A stretch of 64,000 nt of DNA from Phlebiopsis flavidoalba (lineage: Eukaryota > Basidiomycota > Agaricomycetes > Polyporales > Phanerochaetaceae). Below, in pieces: positions 1-11,543 of the stretch (the stretch's first letter is position 1; each line of letters starts with the position of its first letter). Made by a program: the position numbers and the translations under genes. The stretch covers positions 1,984,001 through 2,048,000 of the forward strand of contig JAOCPU010000001.1 of NCBI GenBank assembly GCA_035772785.1, in the 5' to 3' direction. The notes beneath the pieces were generated by a model that was not told where the DNA came from, ran no database searches, and saw only the letters and a program-made list of their open reading frames with translations.

Positions 1-442
1 TTGCACACACGGCTGTGCGTGCAAGCGGGCGCAGCGCTGGCGGACGCCCCCGACGAGGCGCAGCACGGCGACGACGGGTGTTTGCTGACGAGGCGCGTCG
101 GCGAGCAACGACAGCGTATTATTCTGCAGCAGCGTCGGGGTCGAGGACGAGGAGAAGGCTCGGTACCGACGGGGGCGGCTGCGGCGGCTATTGCGGCCGG
201 CCGGCCGGGGAGGTATGATGTGGTGGGCCACGTGGGAATTGCCATCTGCAGATCTGGTGCGCAGCTGCGAAACTGCGGAAATGGATTCCAGCATCGCAGA
301 CTGGGCAAACCAGGCCAACTTCGCCAATCGCAGCATCTGCGCAGCCCTCCTCCTCCCAACCTGACCTCCGGGTCGTCCGCCCCTCTCTCCATCTCTCTCT
401 CTTACATCCATTTGCACGGCCAGCCGTCTCTCTGAGCTCGCT
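1..442. other. Upstream region of the EST1/SMG6-like gene
   Basis: I recognise no gene here. The stretch is GC-rich and open in several frames, which is expected by chance at this composition. A pyrimidine-rich tract of CTCT repeats lies at about 381-403, 40-60 bases before the proposed start at 443. Such CT tracts are common just upstream of fungal transcription starts, so it is probably the core promoter of the downstream gene. Confidence 0.4.
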
Positions 443-3400
443 ATGCAGGACCCCCAACTCCCCAGAACTCCCCGCGCCTTCGCGCAAGGGCAAGGAGCGC
501 CAGGCTCCGCAGCCTACAGATATCGCAGAGAAATTGGTCGCTTTGCGCAGAAAACAAGCAAGGTGTGTCTTCCAACCTCTCGCCCTTTCTCTTCTCTCGT
601 CCTCACCACACGACACCGCCCGCGTCGCCTAGCTCGTCAAAGCCAAGAGAGCGAACAGAGCGCCCCCAAGCGCCCTCCGCGTCGACACCCAGGACACCTG
701 CCCATCCCCCTCGCCACGGCGCACACACGCACCAGGCTTTGTCCACCCTAGCATCGTAGTCTCGCAGGCTAGTCCCCTGGCGACAAGACACTACTCCCGA
801 CGAACACGAGTTCTCCAGGAAGCTCAAGATAGCTCCCACTTCTCCGCGGCACTTCTCACTCCCGGGCCGAACATAGTAGCCCACGAGGAAGCGGGAAACT
901 TTACAACCCACACGCCGACCCCTCCGAGAAGACAGCTCGTGACCGCAGAGCCTGACGCGATGTCTGAGGCCGCCGCCTCCAGCTCGTATGCTCCCCCGCG
1001 CGCCCCGCACCGCCGGTCTCGCGCAACCACCACCGTTCCCAGGCTGCCCGAACAGGGGCTGACGCGCCACGACTGTTCGATCCGCGCAAGGATGATCCGC
1101 ATCACTTTAGCATACAGCCTCGACCTCTCATGGGCAATGGCGTATCTCAGAACGGCCGGCCAACGCCAACACCCAAGTCGTCCGGCGACTGGATGTCGGC
1201 ATCTTCAACCTCCTCTTATGCGCAATCCACAATATCATCGAATTTCACTCTCAACACTACCACCACTGAGTCGTCTGCTTCCTCGGCACTTTTCGATAAC
1301 GGAAAGCCGAGGTCGGAGGACAGCACAGCGTCGTCCAACGCGCTCTCGTCGCAACTGAAGAACATATACCGATCTATTATTGCTCTGGAGTCTCGACTAA
1401 GCTCACCTGACCGCGACGTTGACATGCAAGACGACATCTATGATAGATGCCCAGCGAATAGGCTTCTTGCAGAAAGGTCAACCTGTGGCGACCAGGACAC
1501 GGCAAGAGGAAGAGGCCGAGCAGGAGCGGTATCGCAGAATGATGCAGGAACACAAAGAGTACGCGAGATACTCGCATCTATGCTCGGTCATGTCACTGAC
1601 TGTCATCGCAACCGCAGGCTCGCCGGCGTTGTCCACCAGATGCTTTGCGTCACACTGTCGCCGAATGTCCCCGTCTCCCTTCGCAACATACCCATCAAAT
1701 ATAATTTAGTATCTCGTCTCTGGCTACATGCCTTCCATCGACTCCTTGAATCCTTGCGTCGGGCCGCGACATCATCCGCCTTTCCCGAAATTGCGCTCGA
1801 AAATCTCGTGGTAAGTAGACTACTACACTTGCCTAATCGGGAAACTCACGCGGCGTCTACGACTAGGAATTCATTTACTATGCTTACACGTTCTACGCCG
1901 GCCTCATGGACGAGCAGAATCTGGCGCAGTTCCGCAGCAACTGGGTCGAATGCCTGGGCGACATCGCACGCTACCGCATGGCTGTCACCGCGCTGCTCGA
2001 AGGCCAGGCGCCCTCGGCCACCAAAACCCTGCCCGTCAACTCGATCACGCGCGCCGCGCTCTCGTCGAACCAGCACCTCGCGACGGGCCCGAACACCCCA
2101 GAGGCCTCGGCGCTCTCGGACAAGAACATCATCTCTGCCGTCGACTCGCCCGTGCCGATGATGGCGCGCATCGACGACTCGCCGCCGCCGTCCGTCGGCG
2201 ACGTCCCGCATCAAGCGCCAGAGTTTGTGCCCAGCGTGGGTATTGTCGCGGCGCGCATGATGGAGCTCGAGCCCGAGAAGGAGCGGTGGCGGCAGATATC
2301 GAAGGAGTGGTATGCGAAGGGTCTCGCGTTCCAGCCCGGCTCCGGCAGGCTGCACCATCACATTGGGTGTCCTCAGTCCGCGACCGCGAGGGCAGCGAGA
2401 AGGAGGAATTGAGAGCCGTATATCATTTCGTAAAAAGGTACGTGTGCGATCGTGGTAGGCGAGGCGTCGGCTGACACCAAGTGCTCGTGTAGCATGATAA
2501 CCCTCCACCCATTCTCGACTTCGCGTGAGGCCGTTCTCCCAGTTTGGTCGCAGCCTGCGCAGGCGAGGCGACAGGCGCCGGATGCAACGCTCACAGAGCT
2601 CTTCGTGTCACTCCACGGAATGATCTTCACCAACATCCAACTCGATGACTTCAAGGGCGTCCTTGCACGGGTTGAAGAGAAGTTGATGATCGAAGGTGAG
2701 TTATTCAGTCTCGCACTCATGCTCGGATTGGGGCGGTTAGCGCCCCGACTCGGCAGACTAGCCCAGGGCGATAACGCTTATTCGGCCGTTCAATTGCATA
2801 CACGATGCTAATCACGTCCACAGGCGACGAAGTGCAAGAGCGGGACTGGATCATGATGGCCGTCATCAACATCGGCGCGGTGCTCGAGTACGGTCGCTCA
2901 ACGGCAGTGCTCCGCCGCGTCTCTGGCATCACGAGCCGCGAAACAATCCCAGGTTCGGCTGCCAGCCCCATCCTCACCAACGGATCGGGCAAGGTTAAAC
3001 TCATGTCGAAACGCACAGATGGCGGCGCAGCCGACGACAGGAACATGGACGTCGACGAGGACGCCCGCGTCGAACATCAACGCCATACGCGCCATGGCGA
3101 TCTCCCAGACCTCGCCCGCTGTCTCGGACGCGCCCGCCGGGGCCGTCGAGCCCGAGCTTCCGCTTGGCCTGAAGAGCGCGCTCCAGCTCACCTTCGGCAT
3201 GCTCTCGCACGCGCTGAAGAACCCGACGCTCCCACGGACCTCCGCCGTCTCGCACCCGCGCGTAAACCCCTTCATTACTATCATTCTCACCTTCCTCGCG
3301 ACGACGCTCAAGGACAAGAGCGCGGAACAAGTGCTCACGCGCTCGATCCCCTGGGAGCCTCTCGCGGAGTTCCTCTCCACCCGCCTGCGATACCCCGTAA

Positions 3401-4750
3401 GGTCATGTTTAGCGAGATCCAGCGCGAGAGCCAGCGCGAGAGCCTGCTGCTCTCGAGCGGCTGCTTCCCGCTGAGCGAGGACTGGTGCCTCCGAGGTCTC
3501 GGATGGGGTGGTAAGAAGGTTTACGAGCGCGGGTTCTGGGACAAGGCGACGCGCGGCGAGGAGAAGAGCCTTGAGAGTGAGGTGCCTCGATAAGCTGCAG
3601 GCGGTCGAGGTGCAGGACGGCGTCATTGAGGACGACCAGAGAGGGACGACGAGCAGGCCAAGTACAAGGCGGAGGTGCGCCGCGCGGAAGTCTATGGCCG
3701 GTGGATCCGTGTCGCTCGTGCGGGACTCAAGATCAGCAAGATTGTTGGGGATTCTCGCTCGCCACCACCGTCCGAACAAGGAGGCTCGTGCCCAGTGGTC
3801 GATCAAGGGTCAGCTTGCGGACCGTGTTGCGAGGTGGCGAGAGGAAGAAAAAGGCTCGAGAAGCTTGAGGAGGAGCGCAGACTGCGTGGCACACGCTGGG
3901 AGGACGACGATGATATGGATGTGGACGACGACGAGCCTATGGGAGACGAGGCTTACGAGAGCGACGAGGAGGTCTCGGACGAGGTTAAGGCCCTCAAGGT
4001 TTGTTCGGCTCTCTTCACCTCGCTATGTTCTCGTTCTAACTCGTTATGTCTCGACAGGAGCGTCTGCAGTATCTCTCAAGTTATATGCGGTCGACCCAGA
4101 CGCCGTCGAAGCGCCAGCGTGCCAGGGACCAACGCGAAGCCGGAGAGCTTCGGTTGGCCCCTGGGTACACTACCCTTGTTATCGACACAAACATCCTCCT
4201 GTCTTCGCTTCCAATCATCAACTCGCTCGTCGAGAGCCTCCGGTGGACCGTCGTCATACCGTTGCCCGTTATCATGGAACTCGACGGTCTTGCCTCGGAC
4301 TCTTCTCCCCTTGCCGATGCGGCCAAGGCGGCTTCCGCGTCCATCAACTCCCACCTGCGCACCCACAACACCTCGCTCAAGGTCCTGACTTCCAAGGGCA
4401 ACTACCTGCCGAACCTCAACATCCGCACGGAGCAGGTCGACTTTTGATGGCCACGGTGCCTCGTGGGAGCGCAACATGGACGACCTCATCCTGCGCGCCG
4501 CAATCTGGCAGAACGAGCACTGGGTTGATCGTTCCATGTTTTTGAAGTGGCCGAGGAGGTCCAGACCGCAGGAGCCTCCAAGGTCGCCCTCCTGACCTTT
4601 GACCGCATGCGTAAGTTCTCACGCCCTCGTGAAGTGTGGTCACATCTGACGTCCGTGTGCTTTTTTATAGTTCGACTCAAGGCACGCTCTCGCGAGGTCG
4701 ACGCCCCCAGCGAGCGGGACCTGGCGACGCTGCTGTCGAGCAAGCCATAA
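443..4750 (+). CDS. EST1/SMG6-like protein with C-terminal PIN nuclease domain
   Basis: Multi-exon gene. A basic, proline-rich N-terminus (443-540) leads into a Ser/Thr-rich linker (1140-1370). Then comes an EST1-type helical (14-3-3-like/TPR) region at about 1480-2900, with pieces such as RYRRMMQEHKEYA, EFIYYAYTFYAGLM and RDWIMMAVINIGAVLEYG. An acidic linker lies at 3900-3990. The C-terminal PIN domain (about 4160-4740) has LVIDTNILL, VIMELDGL and MDDLILRA and ends in SERDLATLLSSKP. Proteins of this build (SMG6/EST1A) act in nonsense-mediated decay as an endonuclease and are linked to telomerase. The reading frame is broken several times: there is an extra T near 4442-4445 and a missing T near 4540. 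The last acidic PIN motif reads LLTFDR instead of the usual LLTDDR. The ATG at 443 was chosen because it opens the first exon-like segment, and it is uncertain. Confidence 0.82.
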
Positions 4751-7092
4751 GAGCCCGTCGTCGTTGTTATTTCTCTTTCCCATCGCGCCCGGCGCAATGC
4801 CGAGCCCAAAAGGTGCACACACCCTGGGGGCGTCCTACCCTACCATGACCGTCGTGTCGGCGTTTGGAGGAGCCGCGCCTTCATAAGTAAGGGGCGGCGA
4901 GGGCAAGCCGAGGGGATGTTGGGCGCAGGAGGCAGGCCGCAGAAGGCTGGCCTGCGCCCCGTTCGATGATTTATTGTTGTGCCTGCTGGATTGAACCATC
5001 ACTCTCACTCATTTCTTTCGCCATTGGTTCATCTTGAACCGGTGTATAACGTTATTTGGGTCTGTTCTCCCCTCTGTACCTGATACCCACACATTCGTTT
5101 TTGTCTCGTCACCATGCAATGTACAGTACCTTGTTGCAACAAAAGGAATCCATTTCTTCCAGCCCCTTTCATTTGATCGAGTTGGGTGCGCACGATTTGA
5201 TGCCTTCCTTCGTCCATCATACACCCTACCCCCTGACTCAAATAAGGGAACTGTAGTTCAGCGAACCCAATTCGGGGCGCACTGCCTGCTCGCGACGGTC
5301 TTTGTGGCGGTGAGCTCGCGGCCTCAGACACTCTGCGTCGGCGACAGAGTCCGTCGTCCACCGTGACGCGCTAGTGCCGCCACCGCAAATATCGGATCCA
5401 ACCGCAAAATTTCACCGTAGACGAGCAAACGTATTTCACAGCGGATATAGGCTCTCTGGAGTGCTTGTGGCGTCGGGCGGGGGTTAGGAGAGGTCCCCTA
5501 TCTTGCCTCTACTGAATGCAGCGAAAGATCCTTGATGTCGGTGAGTGGTGCTTTGCGGCGTCTGTCACTTCTCAGGCCGGTTGAGTTTGCCCCAGCAGAT
5601 CCCGGACGCAGTGTCTCGACGTCTTCGACTCCCTGGGCAAACGTGCGAGACGCGAGGCTGGGGTGCGCCCTGTACGTCGATCAGGCATCCTGATTCCTTC
5701 CCATTCTCAGTCCCTGCTGGGAGACAGACGTATATGGGCAAGTCCCTGCGTCCTGACATGGCCAGCGCCGGATAGTAGAAAACCTTTGACGCTGCTTCGG
5801 GACCCTGGGTGAATTTCCATCTTTCGAACGATGATGATTCTCCAATCCGTACTCAAACCACCGACGCCGTTGGTATGCAAGAGGCAATCGATCCCACAGC
5901 ACCGGCGGGCGCACGCTGCAGCGGTCATCAGCGACAAGCTCTGGGCAGCGCTCCGTGTCCGATATTTGCAAGCTCGCGACGCCTCTCTGTGGGCTAAATG
6001 ACTTGATAGGGAGCCCGTTGACGATGCCATTTAAGCTTACGCCCTCCAGCGGCGCAAGCTGAGTTCTCGTCATTCCTCGGGGCACGCAATATCGACACGC
6101 CTCAGACAAACCACACCGAGCTTGTTTGTTTGTCAAGAAGCACCCCCCCTTCGTGTGCAGTTTCTATATAACTCCTCTGCAAGCTCTGTCGTCATCCCCC
6201 GGTATTCCAACGCTCGAGCTCCTGTATCAGCAATATGTCACGCCCTGTATTACACCCGACGCTTTGCCCTCCCCTCCAGTCCCACCCCGCGTTACAAGGT
6301 CGGACCGTCGCACTACCGCTGCTCGAACGAGCCGAGCGATGACTCTCTCGTCTCTACCGTCTTGCTGGTTGTTGCACTAGCCGTCGGTGGTGCATTTTTT
6401 TTATTATGGCCATGGCCTACCTCCTCGGGGAGGACCACAACACAGGTAAGCATAGTACACACCACTGTCTTGCATTAATTCTAATGTTAATCCATATCAT
6501 AGTATTAACCCGCCAGTAGCAGACGGGGCACACGCTCCTGCTGTGGGCAGTGAAGCAGAGCACCAGAGGGTGCGCGACGATGTGCTAAGCACATCATGCA
6601 ATGTGTGAGTAGAACCTGCGCTGGATATCTTGTGATTGGTGCTCATTTTACCTCACAGACCAAAACTTACCATGTATCATCACCTGCTATACCCCATATA
6701 CATTGCTAGACACGCCCGCCCCGAGCCTCCCTCTCACGAAGCGGTACCGATCACATAGCTGATCGTACCATGATAACACTCCATCTGTACTATACAGCCT
6801 GGCGAGCGCGCAATCGCCCCTGTACGATAGCTTTCCGAACATTTGTATCATACAGACCGACGGCTCGCCTATCGCTTAGCGTCGGCGACGGTAGTGTTGT
6901 ATGGATATAAAGCTCATGTTTAACGCCGCTACAAATTACACTACATGATCACTAGCTGATACTGATATCACTACTGTTACGAGAAGGACCACCCAGGACG
7001 AATTAGTACAGAAGGTAATGTTAGGCTACACCGCGACGGCCACGTCTCAATATCGTACTGAGATGGGGAGCGGCCTTTGCACCTCCCGCATC
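4751..7092. other. 2.3 kb stretch without a recognised gene
   Basis: No conserved protein was recognised on either strand. The longest minus-strand frame (5681-6136) has no family signature. A TATA-like TATATAA at 6165-6171 precedes a plus-strand frame (6122-6478) with one hydrophobic segment, STVLLVVALAVGGAFFLL. That frame is followed by an intron-like GTAAGC donor near 6446, so a small single-pass membrane protein gene at roughly 6230-6650 is possible but weakly supported. The part from 6480 to 7090 is AT-richer and unremarkable. Confidence 0.35.
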
Positions 7093-8995
7093 TCAATAAT
7101 TGATGGAAACTCGCGTCTCGACATGGCTCGTCGGGCCGCTGGAGCTTATATTACGAAAGAGCCATCCAGGTCGTCGTCCGAACTTTCTCGGGCCAATGGC
7201 GTGCGTGGGCGGCGGGCGAGGGGGTCTGCTGTTGTTGTTACTGCGACGAAGCAGCGTGAGCGGGCTGCCCCGCGCCGGGGACCCCGCGGGGAGATGCCAC
7301 CCTAAGCGTTCTTGGTCGAGCTGTCGACGCAAACGCGTGAGGCCCGCCAGGTATGCCACGATGACCGCCTTTGTCAATGATCGAACATCCCTGTCAGTTA
7401 ACCTTTCTCGCCGGGTCAGCCGGGTTGAGCTTACGGTGGTCCAAAGCGCACAGCCAATGGTCAGCATCCTCTTGGTGGTGGAGCCCCAGTATTATGGTGC
7501 GGCTGATGCCTGTGAAAGTCTACGTGAAGGTGCGAACACACGGGTCAGCAACTTGCCGAGGGGAACGAAGCTCCTGTCTCACCTCGTATAGTGCAAGCAC
7601 AATGACGGTAAGGCCTGATAAGATATGCACGATGTTGCGAGGTGGATGTGTTTTCGTGCTGTTGGACGAGGAGCGTAGGCGGATGAGAGTGCCCACCGAC
7701 ATTTTGCAAGATGCATATCGCAAATACGACAACGCCGACAATCTTGGAGGGAACAATGAATCAATTCCGCGGACGCGAGCCGGGGCGGGACAACGTGAAG
7801 ATCATGGAGCATGTTAAGCTCAGGTGCTTACCTGGTGTTCATTTACGACATGCTTGTGGCGCTCCCGTGAGACCAAGAGCGGACCCAATGCCCACCCCGG
7901 AAGCATCGTCGGGAGGCCTAGAGCCACAATCGTTATCCAGTGTATTCTGACCCAATTGTTAGTTGCGGTCCGCCCCCACCGTGCAACCACGGCGGATAAC
8001 GGAAGGAATATGGCGAAACCTAGGAAGCACAAGACTGCGTGGGCCACAAGAATTTTGTGGTGGCTTTGTTCAGAAGCTGAAGCGTGTGCGGGGATGGCGG
8101 AAGGTAAGGCCGGTAGTGACGACGAAGATGCAGAGATCGCAATGCTTGAGGAGGTGTGCGGAGACCTCAGTGGGAATAGAAGATGATGTTCCTGCAGCTG
8201 TGGACAAAGCTACGGTGGAGGAACTGGGTGCTGAAGTGGCGGAAGCCGACAGATCGCTACTGGTATTTTCCCCGCCATTGTCGTCATCGTCGCCACCACT
8301 ATCATCGTCATCGCTCGTCTTGCTCAAGTCTAGGGAGAACGTGCCGGCGTCAAGATGTTGCTCGATGTGCGCACTGGGGTCGGTGGAATTTGGTGAGGTT
8401 ACTCCAAAAGGCCCAGATCAAGGATTGTACCGTGCTCCCAGAATTGGCATATCAAAAGCAAGAATGGGACTAGTAGCAGAAGACTAGAATTATCGTAAGC
8501 CACACGAAAAATCTATGAATAGAAATGTACACCTACTATGTCCCTATGCTTGGAGATAGTGGCTTCTCGCGCTGGATTTGAGTCGATATGGGGCTCGACG
8601 TGACCAGTCGCCAGTCTCTGCGACAATGTGGCCGTCTCGTTTTGTTGTTGGGCCACATCACAACCATTGGTGTATTGTCGTTCATCGAAGTGCCGAAGCC
8701 GCTGTAAGGTTTGAACATGAGTCCAGCGTTCGCGATCATTACGTGGTATAGCTTGTCTCACATGGCCATCCAACCCAGCTGATTCAAGGCCTTCATCTCG
8801 TCTTCGCAGAGCATAATCAGAATCAAGCAGGGACAGTGACGTGTTTTGGAACATACAGGAGACGATGTTGCCTCGGACAACAGCGTCCACGCACATCAGC
8901 GTTCCGCACCACAGTGCGCCGCCTTTGGCACAGACGCTAGGAATTCGGGAAGCTGAGAGGCATGCGCTAAGGATAAAGGCACCGCTGCGACGCAT
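7093..8995 (-). CDS. DOMON-cytochrome b561 membrane protein (putative transmembrane ferric reductase)
   Basis: The minus-strand start at 8995 opens a signal-peptide-like N-terminus (MRRSGAFILSAC). It is followed by a DOMON (cellobiose-dehydrogenase cytochrome-like) domain at about 8530-8930, recognisable by GFGTSMNDNTPMVVMWPN. A Ser/Asp-rich linker lies at about 8130-8320. The b561 membrane domain (about 7200-8050) includes AHAVLCFLGFAIFLPL, a WVRIHW segment, HILSGLTVIVLALYEVR and VAYLAGLTRLRRQLDQE. The family moves electrons across membranes with heme b, typically reducing iron or sugar-oxidase partners outside the cell. The frame changes several times, and the true C-terminus is uncertain: 7093 is just the first stop in the last recognisable frame. 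The domain order was inferred by eye. Confidence 0.7.
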
Positions 8996-9522
8996 CAAGA
9001 CGATCGCCTGACAGACTTGGGCGCGGGCCAAGACTTGGGTTGGCGGTGAAATGTGGATGAAAGGGCAGGGGCTGGTGTGAGGCCGGGGGGCTGGTTAGTC
9101 GTATAATGCTGCGATCCATTTTGTCGGTCGAGGAGGACGACCATGAGAAATCGTGGTGCTGAACTCTCCGTGAGCTCGTCGCAGTGCATAGGGTGCAGCA
9201 TTGATGCATACGAATTAGACGTATGCTCCAACAAGACAGCGTGAGTAGTATCTGCCTCGCTGTGTCGGAGTCTGTGCGAAAACGCAGCCCCCAGCCGCCC
9301 GGGATGTGTCCGATGAATGACTGTGGTCACCGGTTATCTGGGATTTCGGATGAAAGACACACCTAGAACGCCCCAAGGTGAACAGCCTGTACCCACGCCT
9401 CGCAATCTGTTGGCGGCAATGTACGCGCAGAATTGGTTCCGATAGCCGATATCGTACAAATGTGTGCTGTCTACATGCAGAGTGCTACACGTTTGTTTCC
9501 TTTTAATGTTGAGACGACCCGT
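8996..9522. other. Intergenic region between the DOMON-b561 and NDK genes
   Basis: No gene is recognised. Both neighbours are on the minus strand, so this holds the promoter of the DOMON-b561 gene and the NDK 3' end. Minus-strand frames at 8967-9330 look like chance or 5' leader. Confidence 0.4.
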
Positions 9523-10206
9523 TTACTCGAAGATCCACTTCGCGTTGTCGTTGGTGTACTGGACGATGCCCTCGGGGAACCAGCTTTAACGAAAACGTGA
9601 GCAAACTGCTAGATGAAAGACGCGACGCGCGACTCACAGCTGGATCTCCTTCTCAGCGTTCTCAACAGAGTCAGAGCCGTGGCAGATGTTACGGCCAACA
9701 GCGAGAGCAAAGTCACCACGGATGGTACCTTGTAGGTTACGTGTAAGTTAGCTGCACCACGAATAAACGTGCTATGGACGCGTACCGGGAGCAGAAGCAA
9801 GGGGGTTGGTGGCACCGAGCATGCTACGGCCAGTCTTGACGGCATCAAGACCCTCCCAGACCATGGCGACGACGGGGCCGGAAGCCATGTACTTGATCAG
9901 GCCGGGGAAGAAGGGCTTGCCCTTGAGGTCGGCGTAGTCTAGTAAAAAGACGCGCTTTGAATGTGCACTCTTAGACGAACGTGCATGAAGGGCACTCACG
10001 CTTCTCAAGGTGCTCGGGGGAAGCGTGGACAAGCTTGAGGGCGATGAGCTTGAAGCCACGCTGCTCGAAGCGGCCGAGGATGTTGCCAACGAGTCCACGC
10101 TGGACGCCGTCGGGCTGGTTTACAAGATGTGAGCAGAACGTCGCGGGCAGCGAGGGGGACGCGATCCAACCTTGACCATGATGTAGGTGCGCTCGGAAAC
10201 AGACAT
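9523..10206 (-). CDS. NDK1: Nucleoside diphosphate kinase
   Basis: Transfers the gamma phosphate from ATP to other nucleoside diphosphates through a phosphohistidine. Five exons can be placed exactly: 10206-10171, 10114-10000, 9938-9786, 9728-9638 and 9583-9523, with four GT-AG introns of 54-61 bases. They sum to 456 bases, or 151 residues, the usual length for the family. The start [20 protein letters not shown], the active-site motif [16 protein letters not shown] (catalytic His) and the C-terminus WFPEG...KWIFE are all present. This is the only conserved gene in the window with no detectable frame break. It diverges from QCR7, and a minus-strand TATAAAA lies at 10271-10277, about 65 bases upstream of the ATG. 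Confidence 0.97.
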
Positions 10207-10453
10207 GGCGATTAGAGATGAGGGTCGAGAGGAAGGGGACGATGAGGAAGAGAAATTGCGAAGGATCAAGTTTTATAGGACATCTTTACGAGCTGCTACT
10301 TATCACATCCAAATCGGGCAATACGACGACTGTTCCGGCGTCTACAGACCGACGATCCAAATAGGGCCAAATAGGCGCCTCGGAGGGAGCCGTGTCCTGT
10401 GAGAGGGCGGGGATTCGCCTGAGCTGGTCGCAGACACCAACCACCACCACAAA
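10207..10453. promoter_or_regulatory. Shared bidirectional promoter, NDK1/QCR7
   Basis: 247 bases separate the divergent start codons of NDK and QCR7. TATAAAA on the minus strand at 10271-10277 fits the NDK core promoter. The QCR7 side has no clear TATA, and the 40 bases before its ATG are rich in CCACCA. Confidence 0.6.
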
Positions 10454-11002
10454 ATGACAATCTTCGGTCCCCTCGGTCCCTCGCTGGCCTCTGCCGTCAC
10501 CCGCAACCGCAGCGTATACCGCTGGTACAAGCCCTTTGCCGACTGGTATGCCGACCTTTCGGGCTACAGGAGATACGGCCTCAAGTACGACGACCTCTGT
10601 GCGTGCTCTTTGTGCGGGATATGTTTGCTGAGGTTCTGAATGTCATGCATTGCAGTGGTTGAGGAGCGCGAGGATGTTCAGCGGGTATGTCATGAACAGT
10701 ACACCTCTGAGGGACTACTTAAACTATGGCTGCAGGCATTGACCCGTCTGACCGACGCCGAGACGTACGACCGCTCGTTCCGCTTCAAGCGGGCCTCACA
10801 AACAAGCATCCTTCACACTGACCTCCCCAAGGATCAGTGGCTGAAGCCCTCAGAGGTTACCCACTTCCCTCGCGCCGTCTCACTTGTGTGCTCACCCCCT
10901 TCCAGGACGTCCGATACCTCAGGCCCCACGTGAGAGTGTGTGGTCGCGGAGGACGCTGAGCGGGCAGTCTGGGACAACGTGGCTGTCCAGAGGAAGAAGT
11001 AG
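10454..11002 (+). CDS. QCR7: Cytochrome bc1 complex subunit 7 (UQCRB family)
   Basis: Small matrix-side subunit of respiratory complex III. Exons are 10454-10598, 10656-10684, 10736-10855 and 10906-11002, with GT-AG introns of 50-57 bases. The protein begins MTIFGPLGPSLASAVTRN and has RWYKPFADWYADLSGYRRYG, ALTRLTDAETYDRSFRFKRA and PKDQWLKPSE in family order. Exon 4 starts DVRYLRPHV and then needs a one-base deletion near 10929-10935 (the GTGAGAG run) to continue as VVAEDAERAVWDNVAVQRKK and stop at 11000-11002. Without it the frame ends early. About 120 residues after repair, as expected for the family. Confidence 0.9.
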
Positions 11003-11543
11003 AGCGCGTAACCGCAATGCTACCTATAGACCATTAATCAGGCATGGTTCCGTTACCTATCTCTCTGGAATGCTATCGTCGCCGGCTGTCATTTTGCAAA
11101 CCTCAAAACCTACCGCCCTTGCTTCCGAACCTAGACTGTGAAGTTTATCACGCTACTTCGCTAAGGGATCATCCTGACATGTGCTACGCGCGGACCGAAT
11201 GCAACATGGAGCATCGCATACTTTTACGTCTTTGCGAGTCGACGAAGTCATGCGACAAGCCCCTACGTGCTTCGAACAAGGTGCATGGTCGAACGCTGTC
11301 ATTTTACTCGGGCTTTTTGTGACTTCCGTCGCCTTCCGTGCTCACCCAGATTCGTCCAGGGCACTCAAATCAGAGTCACGACTAACACGCGTCCCATGAT
11401 AGGCTAACGTCAAGATGTGATAAATCCGTCACTACATTGAGCTTTCCCTCTTTCTCTTGTACATGCGCATTTAATTTAGAATTGTACATGGTCTACGCTT
11501 GTTCTTTCTATGTCAACCAGAGCCCATAACACAAACCGGCCGC
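11003..11543. other. Convergent intergenic region, QCR7/transketolase
   Basis: About 540 bases between the two stop codons. No gene or structured element is recognised. It presumably holds the two 3' untranslated regions and polyadenylation sites. Confidence 0.5.
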
